DNA of 64,000 bases. It comes from Nipponacmea schrenckii. Taxonomy: Eukaryota; Mollusca; Gastropoda; Lottiidae. The stretch covers positions 13,082,001 to 13,146,000 of the forward strand of contig CM060200.1 in the NCBI GenBank assembly GCA_030562195.1, written 5' to 3'. The position numbers and the translations under genes are program-made. Shown one piece after another: positions 30,001-43,577 of this stretch. Position 1 is the stretch's first letter, and every line of letters starts with the position of its first letter. The notes under the pieces are model-generated. The model was given only the letters and a program-made list of their open reading frames with translations. It ran no database searches and had not been told where the DNA came from.

Positions 30001-31209
30001 AGCAGTTTACACTCACCAGCAAACCACTCGAGTTTTTCAATCCCATCTGTATCAGTGTATCAAACACGACCGTTGTCAATGCTCTACTCATGTTTTTCTT
30101 ATACAAATTAATTGAATAAACGATAAATGATCTGTCTAAAGGAGCAACAATGGATTAGAACATGCTTTATCAACAGTTTGACGTGAAGAACATCTCCAAA
30201 TGTGATACACAGACGGGTGATCTTTTTATTAACGAGCTCGGAAATTCGAACGCCATGTTGAGTATACATGTACATTGTTAACAACTAATTTCCGTTCCGT
30301 ATCTTTGCTAACCTTAGATGTCCTCGTCTGAGAGACACACAGTGGCTGAACTATCTTAGGACTGGTAGCCACGGGCCCCAAACCAGGAAATAAAAGTACA
30401 AAATTAAAACTACGTTAACATATAAAATGAGTAGAGTAGCCTATATCTTTCATAGGGAAAAATAGGGTTCAAAATTTGAAGATTTTATCGCCACGACTAT
30501 CGCATCCCGAATCCCTTTGTAAATCCATCAGCCAACGCCAGCTCCCAAGGAAGGGACATAATATACATATAGATTGAATTCTACTGCAAGACTATCCAGT
30601 AGACAATGCCTGAAAACTATAAACCTGCACTATGGTTTAAATTAGGTGAAACCAAATCGCCAAAATAAAGAAAGTATAGGAATAAATGTTCTCGTGTATT
30701 GATGGAAAGGTCAAGTATGATATTAACAACATGCTAAGACCAGACATATGACGAATTATTTCAACACCATATCTTTTGAAATCAAATATTTATTTATATT
30801 ATTGAAGACTTGTAATAACAAGGAAACCGAGAGAGTTGGGAGAGCGAAGAATGCTGCCCGGCTACATGATAGCTTATAAGAGAAAATCTTTATTTTATTA
30901 CAAGAACGTCTTCCCCTTATCATCATTTACATCTTCAAACTGTTGTTGTAAGAAAGATTCCGATAAGAAAATATTTGAGTAATAAATCTCTGACGTCTTA
31001 CTTGGCATATATCACTCTGTGTACTTCAATATACATTTATTGGTTATAAAAGTACTTTTTCTTCTGAAATTTTTATTCTTGAAGGGTGTCTTTACGAAGT
31101 TTGTTATTTGCCTAAAGAAAATTGGTTCCGTATATATTCTTTGTATGAGAGTAGAGTAGTGTTATACTCACACTGGCTTTTCAAAATCATATTGTGGTAT
31201 TGACACTCC
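27025..31209. other. Gene-poor intergenic region
   Basis: About 4.2 kb. Two small, somewhat GC-richer ORFs (28972-29154 plus, 29325-29510 minus) drew attention but match no family I know. Otherwise AT-rich without clear features. Confidence 0.5.
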
Positions 31210-31440
31210 GTAAGATCTCTGCTACAAGAACTGTGTTTTTGCCTTTGTAAAACCACCCGTTGAACCATAATTGTACCATATTTAGGTGGATTTTGACAAT
31301 AATTGCGGTTTTGACTGTACTCAAAACATTCTTTAAGCCATAATTGTCAGTTTTGTCCTTCCTTTTGAACCATTTGTGGCTTTGACTATCCGCTAAACAA
31401 CATTATCTCTTGAACCATAATTTGGATTTTGCTATCCATA
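31210..31440. repeat. Diverged tandem repeat, unit about 60-75 bp
   Basis: Three to four degenerate units combining TTGAACCATAATTGT-like and TTTTGACTAT-like words. Strongly diverged. Confidence 0.5.
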
Positions 31441-32852
31441 AATCTTCCATTATTCAGTTTTCTGATATAGGCCTATACTAGTAAGCTGCTGCTTTTTCAC
31501 CTATGCAGGTAGGCTACGACACTTGAAAGTTGGTGATCAGAAGCCTTCTCTTACAACCCCGAGATCTGGTCTAAACTCACAATCACCAGGTAACCACGGC
31601 CTCTAAACGTGAGCGTATTGAACCAGCTGACGATCACCGTTCATTGATTTGTGTCTGGTATTCTAGAACTTCTAAGTGTTTAGATTTAACACTTGAAGGC
31701 TCGATTTCCGATCATATCTTAATAATAAGTCAAATCAACAAACATAATATCGCGTTTCGTTAACTGTGAATCGTTCCTGCTGTATGGTCGAATGAGAGAG
31801 GAAGAAGCGCGGGGTGTATGTTTATTTAACCCGTCAAGTATGTCTGATCTGACGATGTTTAGTAACAACAAGACACAGCTACCTAACTGTGGAATGTATA
31901 CATGCTTATTTGAACAAACGCCATTGTGGAATAGATAGGCGTTACTATAAGGAGAACTATTCCTCTAAATAATCCAATAACACGTACAACATTTCTTGTT
32001 TTGGTATTTGACGCATAGGATGACCAGGGGCCTTAATCCCAAACACTTAACTTAGGAAGATTTAGTGTCCCAGACATTTGATTGGTTAATCACCAAAATA
32101 AAATTTATTTTCCATTCAGATTACTGTATTTCTTTAAATGTGGATTTACTGCTTTGAGAATAGGCTTTGGCCCCGAACTTTAACAATTAATTGCTATAAA
32201 GTAAATGAATGAAATTAGTACCATAAACTTATTCTTCATACATTTTCAGGAAAAAAAATTTACTTTACACATTTATATGCAGAGGTAAATTGATATAAGA
32301 TCAATTGATCTATTGATATAGAATAGAGGTCAGAACCTTTCACATATAAAGCCTTAACTGAAATAGATTTTGGCGGAAATGAGAAGGTAGAAAGGTAAAT
32401 AAAAATAAAGATATGTGCATCTGTCGGGCAGTTAAAAACACGAGAACGTTTTCCGAAATCTGGAATAGTAATGTTAATCATTAAATTCATTTCCTCAAAG
32501 CAAGTATCAGATATATTCTATATTATTATCATACATATTTGTGTGTTCTCACACATATGTGTGACAAAACGTAAGGAAATACCCTTTGTGTAAATGAAAA
32601 TGATAGGTGTCAAGAATTCTAAAAACATTATCTTTTGTTTTACGTTTGGTGTGGCCTGGCCAGCATCAGTTCCATCAATCTTTTAAAGGCAAGGAAGATT
32701 TGTCCAACTGTCCGAGAAACTCCAGTTTGCTGTTTTTTATAAAGAATGGAGTATTGTTTGGACACCTTTTTATATTATATATATAAAAAAATCAGATTTG
32801 ATAAACATTAGTTTGTTAAGTAGGTTTTCATTTGAATAATTGTTGCTTGTTG
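31441..32852. other. Intergenic, no gene seen
   Basis: No coding ORF and no clear repeat apart from short AT runs near 32770-32790. Confidence 0.45.
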
Positions 32853-33310
32853 TTGGTTGTTTTATAGATACTATACATTAGTTAAAGATTCTAGTTGTTT
32901 TATAGATATTAGTTGTTTTATAGATTGTTCATATATTAGTTGTTTTATATATTGTATAGATATATGTTGTTTAAAAGTTTTCGGGTGTTTTATTTGTATT
33001 GTTATATATTCGATTGAAAGATGTTTGTTGTTCATCAATAGATTTTATAGATGTACTGGCTGTTGTTGATGGATGCTAGTTGGTTGATAAATATTAGTTT
33101 TTTTAAAGATTATTGTCGGTTATAAGATGTTTATTGTATTTCATAGATTTTATTGTTGATGCATGCTATTTGTTTTATAGATAATAATCGTTTTAATGGA
33201 TTTAATATACACGTATATTGTATTTTATAGATTATAGAGGCAGTTATGTATTAGTTATATTTGACAGATTTTGATAGTATTAGTTGTTTGATAGATGCTG
33301 TTTGCTTTAT
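32853..33310. repeat. Degenerate TTGTTTTATAGAT repeat cluster
   Basis: Irregularly spaced copies (about 18-35 bp apart) of a TTGTTTTATAGATATTAG-like word. The plus-strand ORF 32857-33069 arises from the repeat. Confidence 0.6.
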
Positions 33311-36140
33311 AGACAACACGAATGCAATATGGCAGAACTGTCTTACCAGATGCAGATGAAGACTAGAATTTGACATTATTGATAAGATGAGGTTTATATT
33401 GTGAGTTGTGTTTGTTTTCAATACGGTACAAATTAGTTGAATATTGAGAAGATTTAAGGTATACTATGAATTCAGCTTTATGACATTTCATGGTACTGCA
33501 GGATTCTATTATTTATATTAAACATGGGATGAAATAAAATATCATGTTTCTCTAAAGATAAATGGTTTACAAACGATATCCAATAACTGTTTATATAAAT
33601 AAATGTCATATATTTATCAATATTATTTTAGGAAAACAAAGGAATTCTTGTGAATTTAGGACCAGGGAAATGCTTTTGATAGTTTTTGTAAGAAAGAACT
33701 GGAAGTTCAATGAAAATCGAAATCATGCTTGGTGTTTTCAATGTTTTGCTAGATGTTTTGCCACTAGGACTATACGCATAGTATAGCTAAAATATATTAA
33801 CAAGTAAAGCATTTTTCAGGTTATCAATTTTCAAAATGGAGATTGTTGGTTGATTTTAGCATAAAACAATTTGTTTATCGTGTCCCATAAAAATTGTCTA
33901 TCAGTTTTCCATAACTTCCCAAGAGAATCGAACTAAAAAAAAGAATTCCAAGAAGGTGTTTATGTAGATTGTATGTAATCTAGAATGCTATGCAAAATAT
34001 TTGGTGTATATTAGGCTATGTCGGTTGTAATTAAGATTTTTAACGATGTTTACCCATTGAAAGATCAACGTTTATTTACGAACAATTAAGATGCAATCCT
34101 CCAATTCTTCAAGAAACACATAGACAGACAAATGTTTCTTTTCTTTAAAGGTATAACTTCGTATAGTAATATCAAGCTAGTTTTTCCTTTGGTTTGATTT
34201 GTATGTAAAAGATATTGGCTACATGTATAATATAGAAATAGGAAGGATATAATTAAACAATATACAAGGTGGGCTCTTGACAAAGCTCGTTGTGTAAGCA
34301 GGATATCGATATTCTACTTTTGAATTAATTGTTACAAACTACGTCTCTAAGCACATACAGGTAACGTTTTGAAATGATTTGTTATTGTTTGTGTTTCGAA
34401 ACGTATAAGCCTATGTAATAAATGCAGAAATATTTATCATTATATGATAATTGTGGTATACAGTAATATTCCAAGCAAGGCACAAAATGGTACTGAGACT
34501 GAGAGAACAGAACCTATACATCTCAGCGAAATACGTTTGTACCATTATCAACCTAGAACAGCACTATACATGTACAATTAATGCCTTCTTATGCCAGCAA
34601 CGGTCTAGTCGAATGTATAGCTTTTAAACAGTCACGCCCTATTGCAAATCTCTTTTAAAGTATAATTGTTTGTAAAATATCTGTACATAATTTGTCAATG
34701 TCGAACTTTGTGTAAAGAAATAGCGAAAAGAAAACCAATTTGAACTAATTTGTGCTCGAGGTCTGTATATATGATCACGTTAAATAAACAAACTTAGAAC
34801 TGGAATGAGAAGGTATAATAGAGGAACTATCTATCATCATAGTCTATAAAGACTTAAACAGCAGCTAAGTTGGCCTCGTCTTTCAATGTATTTTGGCAGT
34901 TAAAGAAAATGAGATTGTCATCGAGACTATAATTCAACCTACAAACTCTCACCAACATTTCAATTACCTAATAATTACTGTAGTAACACAAACATAGAAC
35001 ATATTTTTTGGTGAACTGTTCTGTTCAACAACAACACAATGATAAGTTTTCAATCTGAGCTTTTGAGTGAGCATAAAATCAATTCCAATAACACAAGCGA
35101 AGCGTTTTAGTTCATTTTCGTATCAAGCAATATTTCTGATTGTTCTTATTTAAATCAATAATGCTTTCACATTTTCGCTCTGCTCACCGATAACAACTAC
35201 AGTATTTGGAACCAATGTTACTTATTGTAATCATTCTGGTAATTGTTTCCCTTTGTCAACAGAAATTTAGAATTCCAATGATGTAACAGAATAAAAATCT
35301 GTGGCTACCAGTTCAATGTCATCATTAATATTGTTGAATCCATGGTGGCTTTGGTCTAAAAACTTTGATTTCTGGTTAAGAAAGGCTACTTCCTGTTAGT
35401 TTTCTAGTTTTAATTCTAGTTTTAATTGAAAAAGCAAAATGGATGCTGAAAAAAAAGTTTTATTTTGTGAGAATGCTGTTAGAAGAATAGTCTAAAAGAA
35501 AAATCTACTGAGGCACAAAAGAATCCCCATGTTATTATTTCCAAATTAGACGATGTGTAAAATTCCATCTCCAACTATTAAATTGAAATTTGGCGCTTAA
35601 TATATTTAATCTAAAAGTTACGTCGAAATCAACTGTATATACGATATACAGTATGTATGTAAATGAAAACGATTTTAATATCTTTTTAGCACGATTCCCT
35701 AGAAGAGTCTGCAACCAAATTGCATTTAAATTAGTCAATGGTAATCAAAATGTACACTCTGTGTGGGGTAGGCTTAAGTTCAGATTATATATCTGTGAAA
35801 TATTGAACAAAATTTATAAACATGAGATAAATGAAGGCAAACATCCGCATGCCAAGTGTTAAAGACTCGTTTATTAGTTAAATCATTAACATATTTAACT
35901 GTAAATAGTAACAAAACTAATATATTTCAGAATTACCAATTATATATACATTTCCTACCTGTCACACTTATCATTCATTATAATTTACTCCAATTAACTT
36001 TTTAGTTTTCATTTCTAGCATAAGTTTGTTTATTTATGTTTTTTAAATTAAACGCTTAAAAAACAACAGCAAACAATAAAACTTGAAATATTCTTCATAT
36101 GTAAAAAATCATAAATTTATCGTTTACATAAGTAGAACTA
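33311..36140. other. Gene-poor intergenic region
   Basis: AT-rich sequence with only short ORFs on both strands that show no family signature. No strong repeats. Confidence 0.45.
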
Positions 36141-36620
36141 TGGCCTATATCATATCATATCATCATATCGTCATATTTCATAGATAATTATACATTATCA
36201 TATTGGTATATATTATCATATCATCATAATTATATCATATGTCGTCATATCATATGAACAAATATCATCAAAATCAAAATTATCATATCGATATATATCA
36301 AATAGTATTCACTAGTAAATATGAATTAAAACGTACATCATATTATCATAGCACCATATATTATATCATATTTTATCTATCCATATACACTATAGCATAC
36401 ATTTACTATCTATTATATATATATATGCATGTAAATGGCAACGAAATGACATATCATTTATCATATCATCATATAAAATATATAGTTTTAGCTTCCAATG
36501 CTTTATCTTATATTTATCTTATAATATCGTATATCATGTAAATGGCAATGGAATAGAATATCATTTATCATATATCGTCATATAAGGTATCACATCATCA
36601 TACATCATACTGTATTAAAT
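36141..36620. repeat. ATCATAT-rich low-complexity region
   Basis: Irregular runs of ATCATAT, CATCATAT and ATATAT words over about 480 bp. The plus-strand ORF 36239-36541 (rich in Ile and Tyr) is a by-product. A word around GTAAATGGCAA(C/T)G(A/G)AAT occurs twice, near 36430 and 36538, suggesting an embedded duplication. Confidence 0.75.
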
Positions 36621-37739
36621 TACAGTCATATACCGAATCCTATTTTTATACTTTCATAATGCGGCAAATTAACATCCAAATATATTTCAAGATTTCACCA
36701 AATCTGACCTTATTGATAATTGTTAAGGAATGAGAGCCTCTTTAGATTAGTGAAGTTTTTCCTCAATCCCATCTCATATTATTTAGCTTTACTGCTTCTT
36801 TATCTCGTCTAATTTACAAAGCGGAATGGCTTCGATTTCTTCTTAACAAATAACCCGATCAAGCGACAGATGTAACAATTTGGATTGGAGAGAACAAACA
36901 AATCACACTGAATGTTGAAAGTTTTGCAATGAAAGCACTTAATGTGTTCTGAATTAAGACAGCTGAGCTCAAATATTGTCAACTTCATGGAAACGGTGAT
37001 TATTTTCTAAATATTCTCAGCTCTTCAGTTTGATTCCACGTGAACTCTACAAATAATCTAATTAATTCTTATATCGATATTGTCAATCTGAAAACACTTC
37101 ATGATTCGCAACATTTATCTCGACTATCAATTCTCTTCAAGTTAATATCATAACATACTCTTAGTACATCTGAAATCAATTTATTCCTGGACGCTCGTGA
37201 TGATTAGTATTCTATGAGTGCCAATATTTGTGTCGGAATTTCTCAAGATGTGTACACCGGCATCCATACTCGAACGCGCTTTATTCCGACTCCGACGAAG
37301 GTGTCTTCCATCTTACTTTCATTGACCTAATTGGACGCCATGCAGTGTTCAATGAAATAAATGTCAGCAACAGTATGCCACTCTTTTTCTATATCTAACT
37401 ATCGAGGGGCGGGAAAACGTAGCACAAGGGGCTTTAGATTTATTTCCCATCCAAACGAATAGACTCTTTTCCGTGTCAGCCGTCTGACCTGCATCAATGA
37501 CAGGGGGAAACAGGTTTGGAAAACGCAATGGTTTGGAGAAGCTGTAATCGAAAATTTATGTTTATGTCTTCATGTTTAACTTTTTTTTTTTGGTTATTCA
37601 ATAATCGCACCGACCCAATTGGCTTTCCCGTATGCAGTGGACCGAAACTGTTGGAGACAACCGGTAACACGAGTATCGTGAAATCATAATGTAATATCAT
37701 GTTGTTTTTTTTTTTACTTTAATATGTTGCGGACAACAC
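36621..37739. other. Intergenic, no gene seen
   Basis: No recognisable gene. The minus-strand ORF 37494-37700 lacks any domain. Confidence 0.45.
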
Positions 37740-38400
37740 GCAACAATGTCTGTGAATCTAAATTTTTGAATCGGTATTTTACCATTGATAACTTCCGGTT
37801 TGGTGATTATATGGAGAGACTCAGACATTTCTGTTAATGTGACTAGATGTTGGTTTTTGATCCGAGTAATTTACCATCAATTGTGAACTTCCGGTTAGGT
37901 GATTAGATGGGTGGAGAAACTCCAAAAATGGATCATGATATTTCTGTGACAAGATGTTGACTTTTCGATCCTGGTAGTTGACCACTATTTGTGACTTCCA
38001 GTTAGGTGAGTCCTTGTATGGAGAGACTCAAAGACATGGATCATGGCATTTATGTGGTAAGGTTTATGTGACAAGATCTTGGGTTTTCGATCCTGGTAGT
38101 TTACCACTATTAATGAACTTCCGGTTAGGTGAGTACTTGTATGGAGAGACTCAAAGACATGGATCATGACATTTATGTGGTAAGGTTTAATGAAAAGATG
38201 TGGGGTTTTAGATTCGGGTAATTTACCATTAATTGTGAACTTCCGGTTAGATGGGTCGGTGTACGGAGAGACTAAAAAACGGATCATGACATTTCTGTAG
38301 TAAGGTTAATGTGACTAATGTTTGGTTTTTAACTTTTATGTGAGTCTTTGGGTGGAGAAACTGAAAGAAAGGGATCATGACATTTACTAGATTTTGGGTT
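37740..38400. repeat. Tandem repeat of about 96-123 bp, 5-6 units
   Basis: The word ACTTCCGGTTAGGTGA recurs near 37791, 37887, 37994, 38117 and 38239 (spacings about 96, 107, 123 and 122), each followed by GGAGA(G/A)ACTC and then GGATCATGACATTT. The units at 37994 and 38117 are nearly identical; the outer ones are more diverged and partial. ORFs on both strands across 37978-38287 are repeat artefacts. Confidence 0.85.
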
Positions 38401-39309
38401 TTGGTCTGAATGAACCAAGAAACAAACTACAGTTAAGATCATAGAAAGGTAATAGGGCTTTTGATTCCAATATAGAAAATTTCGATCAGTTCAAAACGAC
38501 ATTGCATTTTAGAATTTGTAGAATGTTCAGTGGACATTATTCCTGAGTGTATAACAGACAATTAGCCAAATTTAATCGATAGAGAGAAAGAGTCTATTTG
38601 TTGAAATCCTTCAATAAGAATAATTAGAGTTTATGGCGATTGATAATGAGAGCGTGGTCGTCTGGATCGATAGAGGAAAAGAACACATTTGGACAAAGTT
38701 GTGAAAAGTAGGAACTTCGTCGATATCCATCAGTGAGTGTGTATTCATCTTCATTTACAGGACGATTACAAACATTATATTGTAAGCAGCTGGAAATGTG
38801 TTCAACGATTCACAGTGCCACAAGTCTTATGTCAATAATTTTAGTTTCGTTTCGTTTCTTGCGATTAATCTTGTCAATATTTTGTACGTTACCGCCAGGT
38901 GTTGACCTATGGTGGTCTTAGATCATCTCTTTAAAGGGGTTTATTTCTAATCCCCCGATTTAAGTTTGCGTAAATAATGGGCAAATGGATATAACAGTTT
39001 ATACATGATGTTGTACAATAGAAATTAAGAGCAATTTGACTAATGTAAAGAGATAAATGGCGTAATAATGTTGACAATAATATTGAGTTTATTTCACTAT
39101 TTGCTCGATCAACATTTGCTTCTTTTTCTTCATTCCACAATCCTTGTCATTATAAGCTGGCATTATCATTCCAATTATAAGATGCTCTCTTTAAAAGATC
39201 AATTTTAAATATTTGGACTTTCGAAGTATACAAACTTTGCAATGTATGATAAGAATTCGTCCATCTTTAAGTATATAGCGAAGAGATTATTATAATTAGC
39301 CTATTATTT

Positions 39310-39312
<3 letters not shown>
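38401..39312. other. Intergenic, no gene seen
   Basis: AT-rich sequence with two short ORFs (38733-38921 plus, 38931-39140 minus) that have no recognisable product. Confidence 0.45.
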
Positions 39313-39385
<73 letters not shown>

Positions 39386-39490
39386 TTATTATTATTATTA
39401 TTAATATTATTATTACCATTACCATTATCATTATCATTTATTATTCAATACTATTATTATTATTATTTATTATTATTATTATTAATATTA
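39313..39490. repeat. (ATTT)n then (ATT)n microsatellite
   Basis: About 18 perfect ATTT units (39313-39386) followed by interrupted (ATT)n with ACCATT/ATCATT interruptions to about 39490. Confidence 0.95.
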
Positions 39491-42400
39491 TTATTTATTA
39501 TAATTGGTGTTACTTTGATATCAATAAAACGTCCAATTTTGTGGCATGAATACGCTCATTTTTCTCACTCTCTCTTATACCTATAATTAGCCTACATATA
39601 AATTAATTCAAGACTAACTTTGCGAAAGGCTTTATTCTGAAGCTGAAATTAGGCTCAATATACTCACACATGAAATAACATACCAATAATTAGATCAAGT
39701 ACATCATTGGAGTCAAAGGTACATAACTCGAAACGAAAATTTTGGGATGGAAGCAAAATGCATAGCAACTGTGAATTTAACGTGGTGTAGGAGGTAGTTG
39801 TTGATTAGCCAAAGACTTCTGACGATAAAATGTCGAATTATTGGGTTTGGAATGAAAAGTTGAAAAAAGATAGAAAAGTTCATTAGTTTGAACACAAGAA
39901 ATGGATAAGTCTCAAGTACCGTTAGAACTGTGGGCTATTGTTTTATCACATCAATAAATTTCATATCATTGCATCCCCGGGCCCACTTCTAACTCCTACC
40001 GATCACCACTGTTTACTAAACCTTTGACATTGTTTACAAATCTGTTCTATTTCTCTTTCTGTAACAAGACTTGTAGAAACTAACATGGCCGCTAGCTCAT
40101 TCTTGACTTGTAATTTCGGTCCAAGTTTGAAAATCCTTGCGGCTGGTATCATATTTTGTGTATAGTCTGTGTACTCATGACCCCCTCTGGCTTACGTACA
40201 CACAACGTGGGAACAATACCGACCACTTGCACGATATTGGATAAAATGAATTAACCCCACTTTGAAGATGACGTATCTTGCTGATTTGCTACTGACAATT
40301 TTAGATATAGAAAAATATAATGTTACCCTTAAGGTTGAAATTTCTAGAAAGTTTAAAAACAGCCAATGTGAGTCCTTACAGATAGTTTCATAGAATTGAA
40401 ACAAGTGGTCGATAAGAGACGAACAAACTGAATAATATTTTCTCAAAATTTTCCTCATTGGAAACTCTATGAAGAATTTTAACTTCTTGGGATAAAAATC
40501 ATTGGAATTAATATTGATATAGGGGTCACAGACTAGAATTATTGTTTAATTCCATTTTGATATTACATTCCAGACAAAATTAATTACATTTTTTATTCAA
40601 TCTAAATATGCCTTTGTATTTTAATAAGAAGATCTAAGAATCTATATTGTTGAATTGAACACGAAAATTGCGTTCAGAAAAATGTAATTTCTAATTATGG
40701 CACCGGAAGGTTTTTTAAACTTTGTGTGGATCTTTGCATTTCAATTTAAAAGAATATCAAAAACTGTTTTTGTAGATCTATAGTAATTAATATCAGTTTG
40801 GAATAGAAGGTTGTTTGAAAAATCAACATCTTGTTCTGTGATCTACTTTATGCTGCTGTTTCTAAAATAAATTGTATTGCACAATTATAACTGCTGTATT
40901 TTCTAAAAAAAAAATGATCATTTCTATAGTGTTTTCTTCGAGATCTGTAAGCAAGCAGGGACAGACAAGCGACACCGACAAGCACGATATCTTTAAACTA
41001 AAACTAATACTAGTTATAAGAGTGTCAATAAAAGCTATGATTAATGTTAAACAAGTTTTATTTTATTCTAATATTTCTACAATAATTAACATAGACGAAC
41101 AATTTCTATTAATATTCTTCAACAGTTTAAAAGTATCCATGTGCAAACACCAACGTTTCACAAGTCTAATGAACATGCAAGCGCTCGTCCGTCTGTCAAG
41201 CTTTCGATATTGAAATGTGCAATTGTTGACAGAAACAGGGGCCATCTGATCACGTTGGCATCTTGAGACATTCTACATTATCGTCACATCGGGCAGAAAA
41301 TAGTGCGCACGAGCCAGCGAGGTTGTGCGGCACGCTTAATACGAATCGATAATGAGCTTAAACTGGTGCCCATTGAGTAAATTATTAAGAAGGCGGAATT
41401 GAAAGACAGCTTCAAGTAGCTTGGTAAATAAATATTTCCACTACAATTGTTAAATTGCAAGTCTTCAGAAGTTGGGGCGTTTGATAACATGATGAATAGC
41501 TAATTACACTATAATTTCTTTCCTATTTATTGCTCAATATTAATACACTTATTAACAAAGACGTTTCGTTTTTTATTTGGACTTGTTAAAAAGGCACTTG
41601 AAAACAAATTACTCATAATTTTTCTTTCATTTTTCAACAATCTCTGCCAATACAAACAAATTATTTCGGCTCCTTACTTTCAAACGATCTGAAAATATTG
41701 GCAAAGATATTTTCAACAATTTGGATGAAATTTTCAGAGTTATTTATGGGGTCGGAAAACAATCGATTCGATCTCAACAATGCTGATATTTTTTTGTTTT
41801 GGAGATGATAAAGCGGGTTATCATCTAGTTATTAATAAACTTTTTTTAAAATCAAAATGTATGTATTATTTAATTAATAAATCCTATTTTTGACGAGAAT
41901 TGGGTGCTTTTGGGTATCTAGACCAAAACACCGCAACTATTTCAGCCCCTGTTAGCTATATTACAATTTTTGTGGTGCTGAGACAGAAAAACGAAAGGTT
42001 TACATATTATGTCAGGATCAACACATTAGGGAATTGTGGAAAACACCAATAAAATGGGGCCCAGTTTTTCGGACTCGACTAAACCGATATAGCTGTCTAA
42101 ATATCAGAGTTAAATGTTTCCGACTAATGAGTATCGTCCCCGAACAATTCGTCATTTTATCATTCATATATCAAAGATATTAGGATTATTATTCGGACCG
42201 GCAAGTGAAAGGGCATTATGAATTTACCGAGAAAATGAGTCCGCTATGTTTCCAGAGGTTCAAATAATTACAGGTGTCAAGGTATCAAAGTCTACTAAAG
42301 TGTGAAATATCTTATAATCTGTAAAAAAATTGATATGGAGGTTGGTTTTGTATACTTGAATATATTCAAAAAGGCTTCTCGATCACAAGAGAAATAATTT

Positions 42401-43577
42401 GCTTTTAAGGCTAGTATAGATATTTGTATCTTAGAATGGATGACAACACGGCTGGGCCTTCATTTTATTCTATGAAATAGTCATTATTTATGCGAATACT
42501 CCACATTGTCAAAAAATGAAATTGTGCTTCATATCCAACTGTCGCGATATTTTTAACGTATACAAAGAGCTGTGTGGCCTGTTGTCTGGCATTTCATCGG
42601 ATTTTGGAGTAAATTTATATATTTTGAATTTTTACAAATCGACAATTATTGTACTTTGCAGCATTGTAACAACGACATTGGTATTTTGAAGCGGCAACAC
42701 AATCGAGAATTTTGGCATCGTTATACATCCATAATAGTACGACATATGACAATAATATATGAATAGTTTGAACCCTTTCCTTCACCACCAAATTACTTAG
42801 CCACCTTGCAACTTTTGAACTTGGTTTCTCAATGAGATTTTAACTTTCTTCTTATTCGCTATCACAATCATTTCGGCTACTAGTATACATGGTGTATAAC
42901 TAAAGGGAGATAATACCATTACCAATATTAATGTATTAAAATGTCTGTTGAATTAAAGAAACACTATCATTTGCATTAAAATTTACTAACTGATCATCAA
43001 TCAATTGCCAGACAGAATATAAATATAAATTCGGAATGAGGATGATGAGTTGTTTGTGATTGGAGCACAGAAATCGGTATAGAAAAAGGAGCCATACAGT
43101 TTTGATTGTAACTGAGAAGTAGTATAAAGGGAAGAAACCATGAATTAAGACTACAGACAACAACTAAGTTACAATGTCGTACAATTCTTATACTTTCGTT
43201 TATTTAAACGGAAATATTAAAAAAAAAAATACGGTCCAAGCAGTATATGAGGGAAATTTCCGAATGACAAAGGATCTTCACGCACACAGGGCCTCAGTTT
43301 ATTGTCTGATCTGAACAACCAATCGCTTTTTCCTGGTCAGACCTCCAGACCGAAATCATTTATAGAGGAAAATTCAAAGGTATTATCCTGACTTACAACA
43401 AATTTGAACCCTGGGCCCTCAGACTAACAAATAGTATCCAACTTACTGAGGAACTAGGTTATAGTAAACATATAAAAGTAATTTTACCAAGAGCTTACAT
43501 AATGTATTTATATGTATAAATTGTAAAGGTTTCTCACAGTCTCTTAAGAAACCAAAGATTCAAAATAAGCCAGAATT
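39491..43577. other. Gene-poor intergenic region
   Basis: About 4 kb downstream of TTC33, which reads leftward into it, so the right end must hold the TTC33 3' UTR. No other gene recognised; ORFs are all under 115 codons without domains. Confidence 0.45.
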
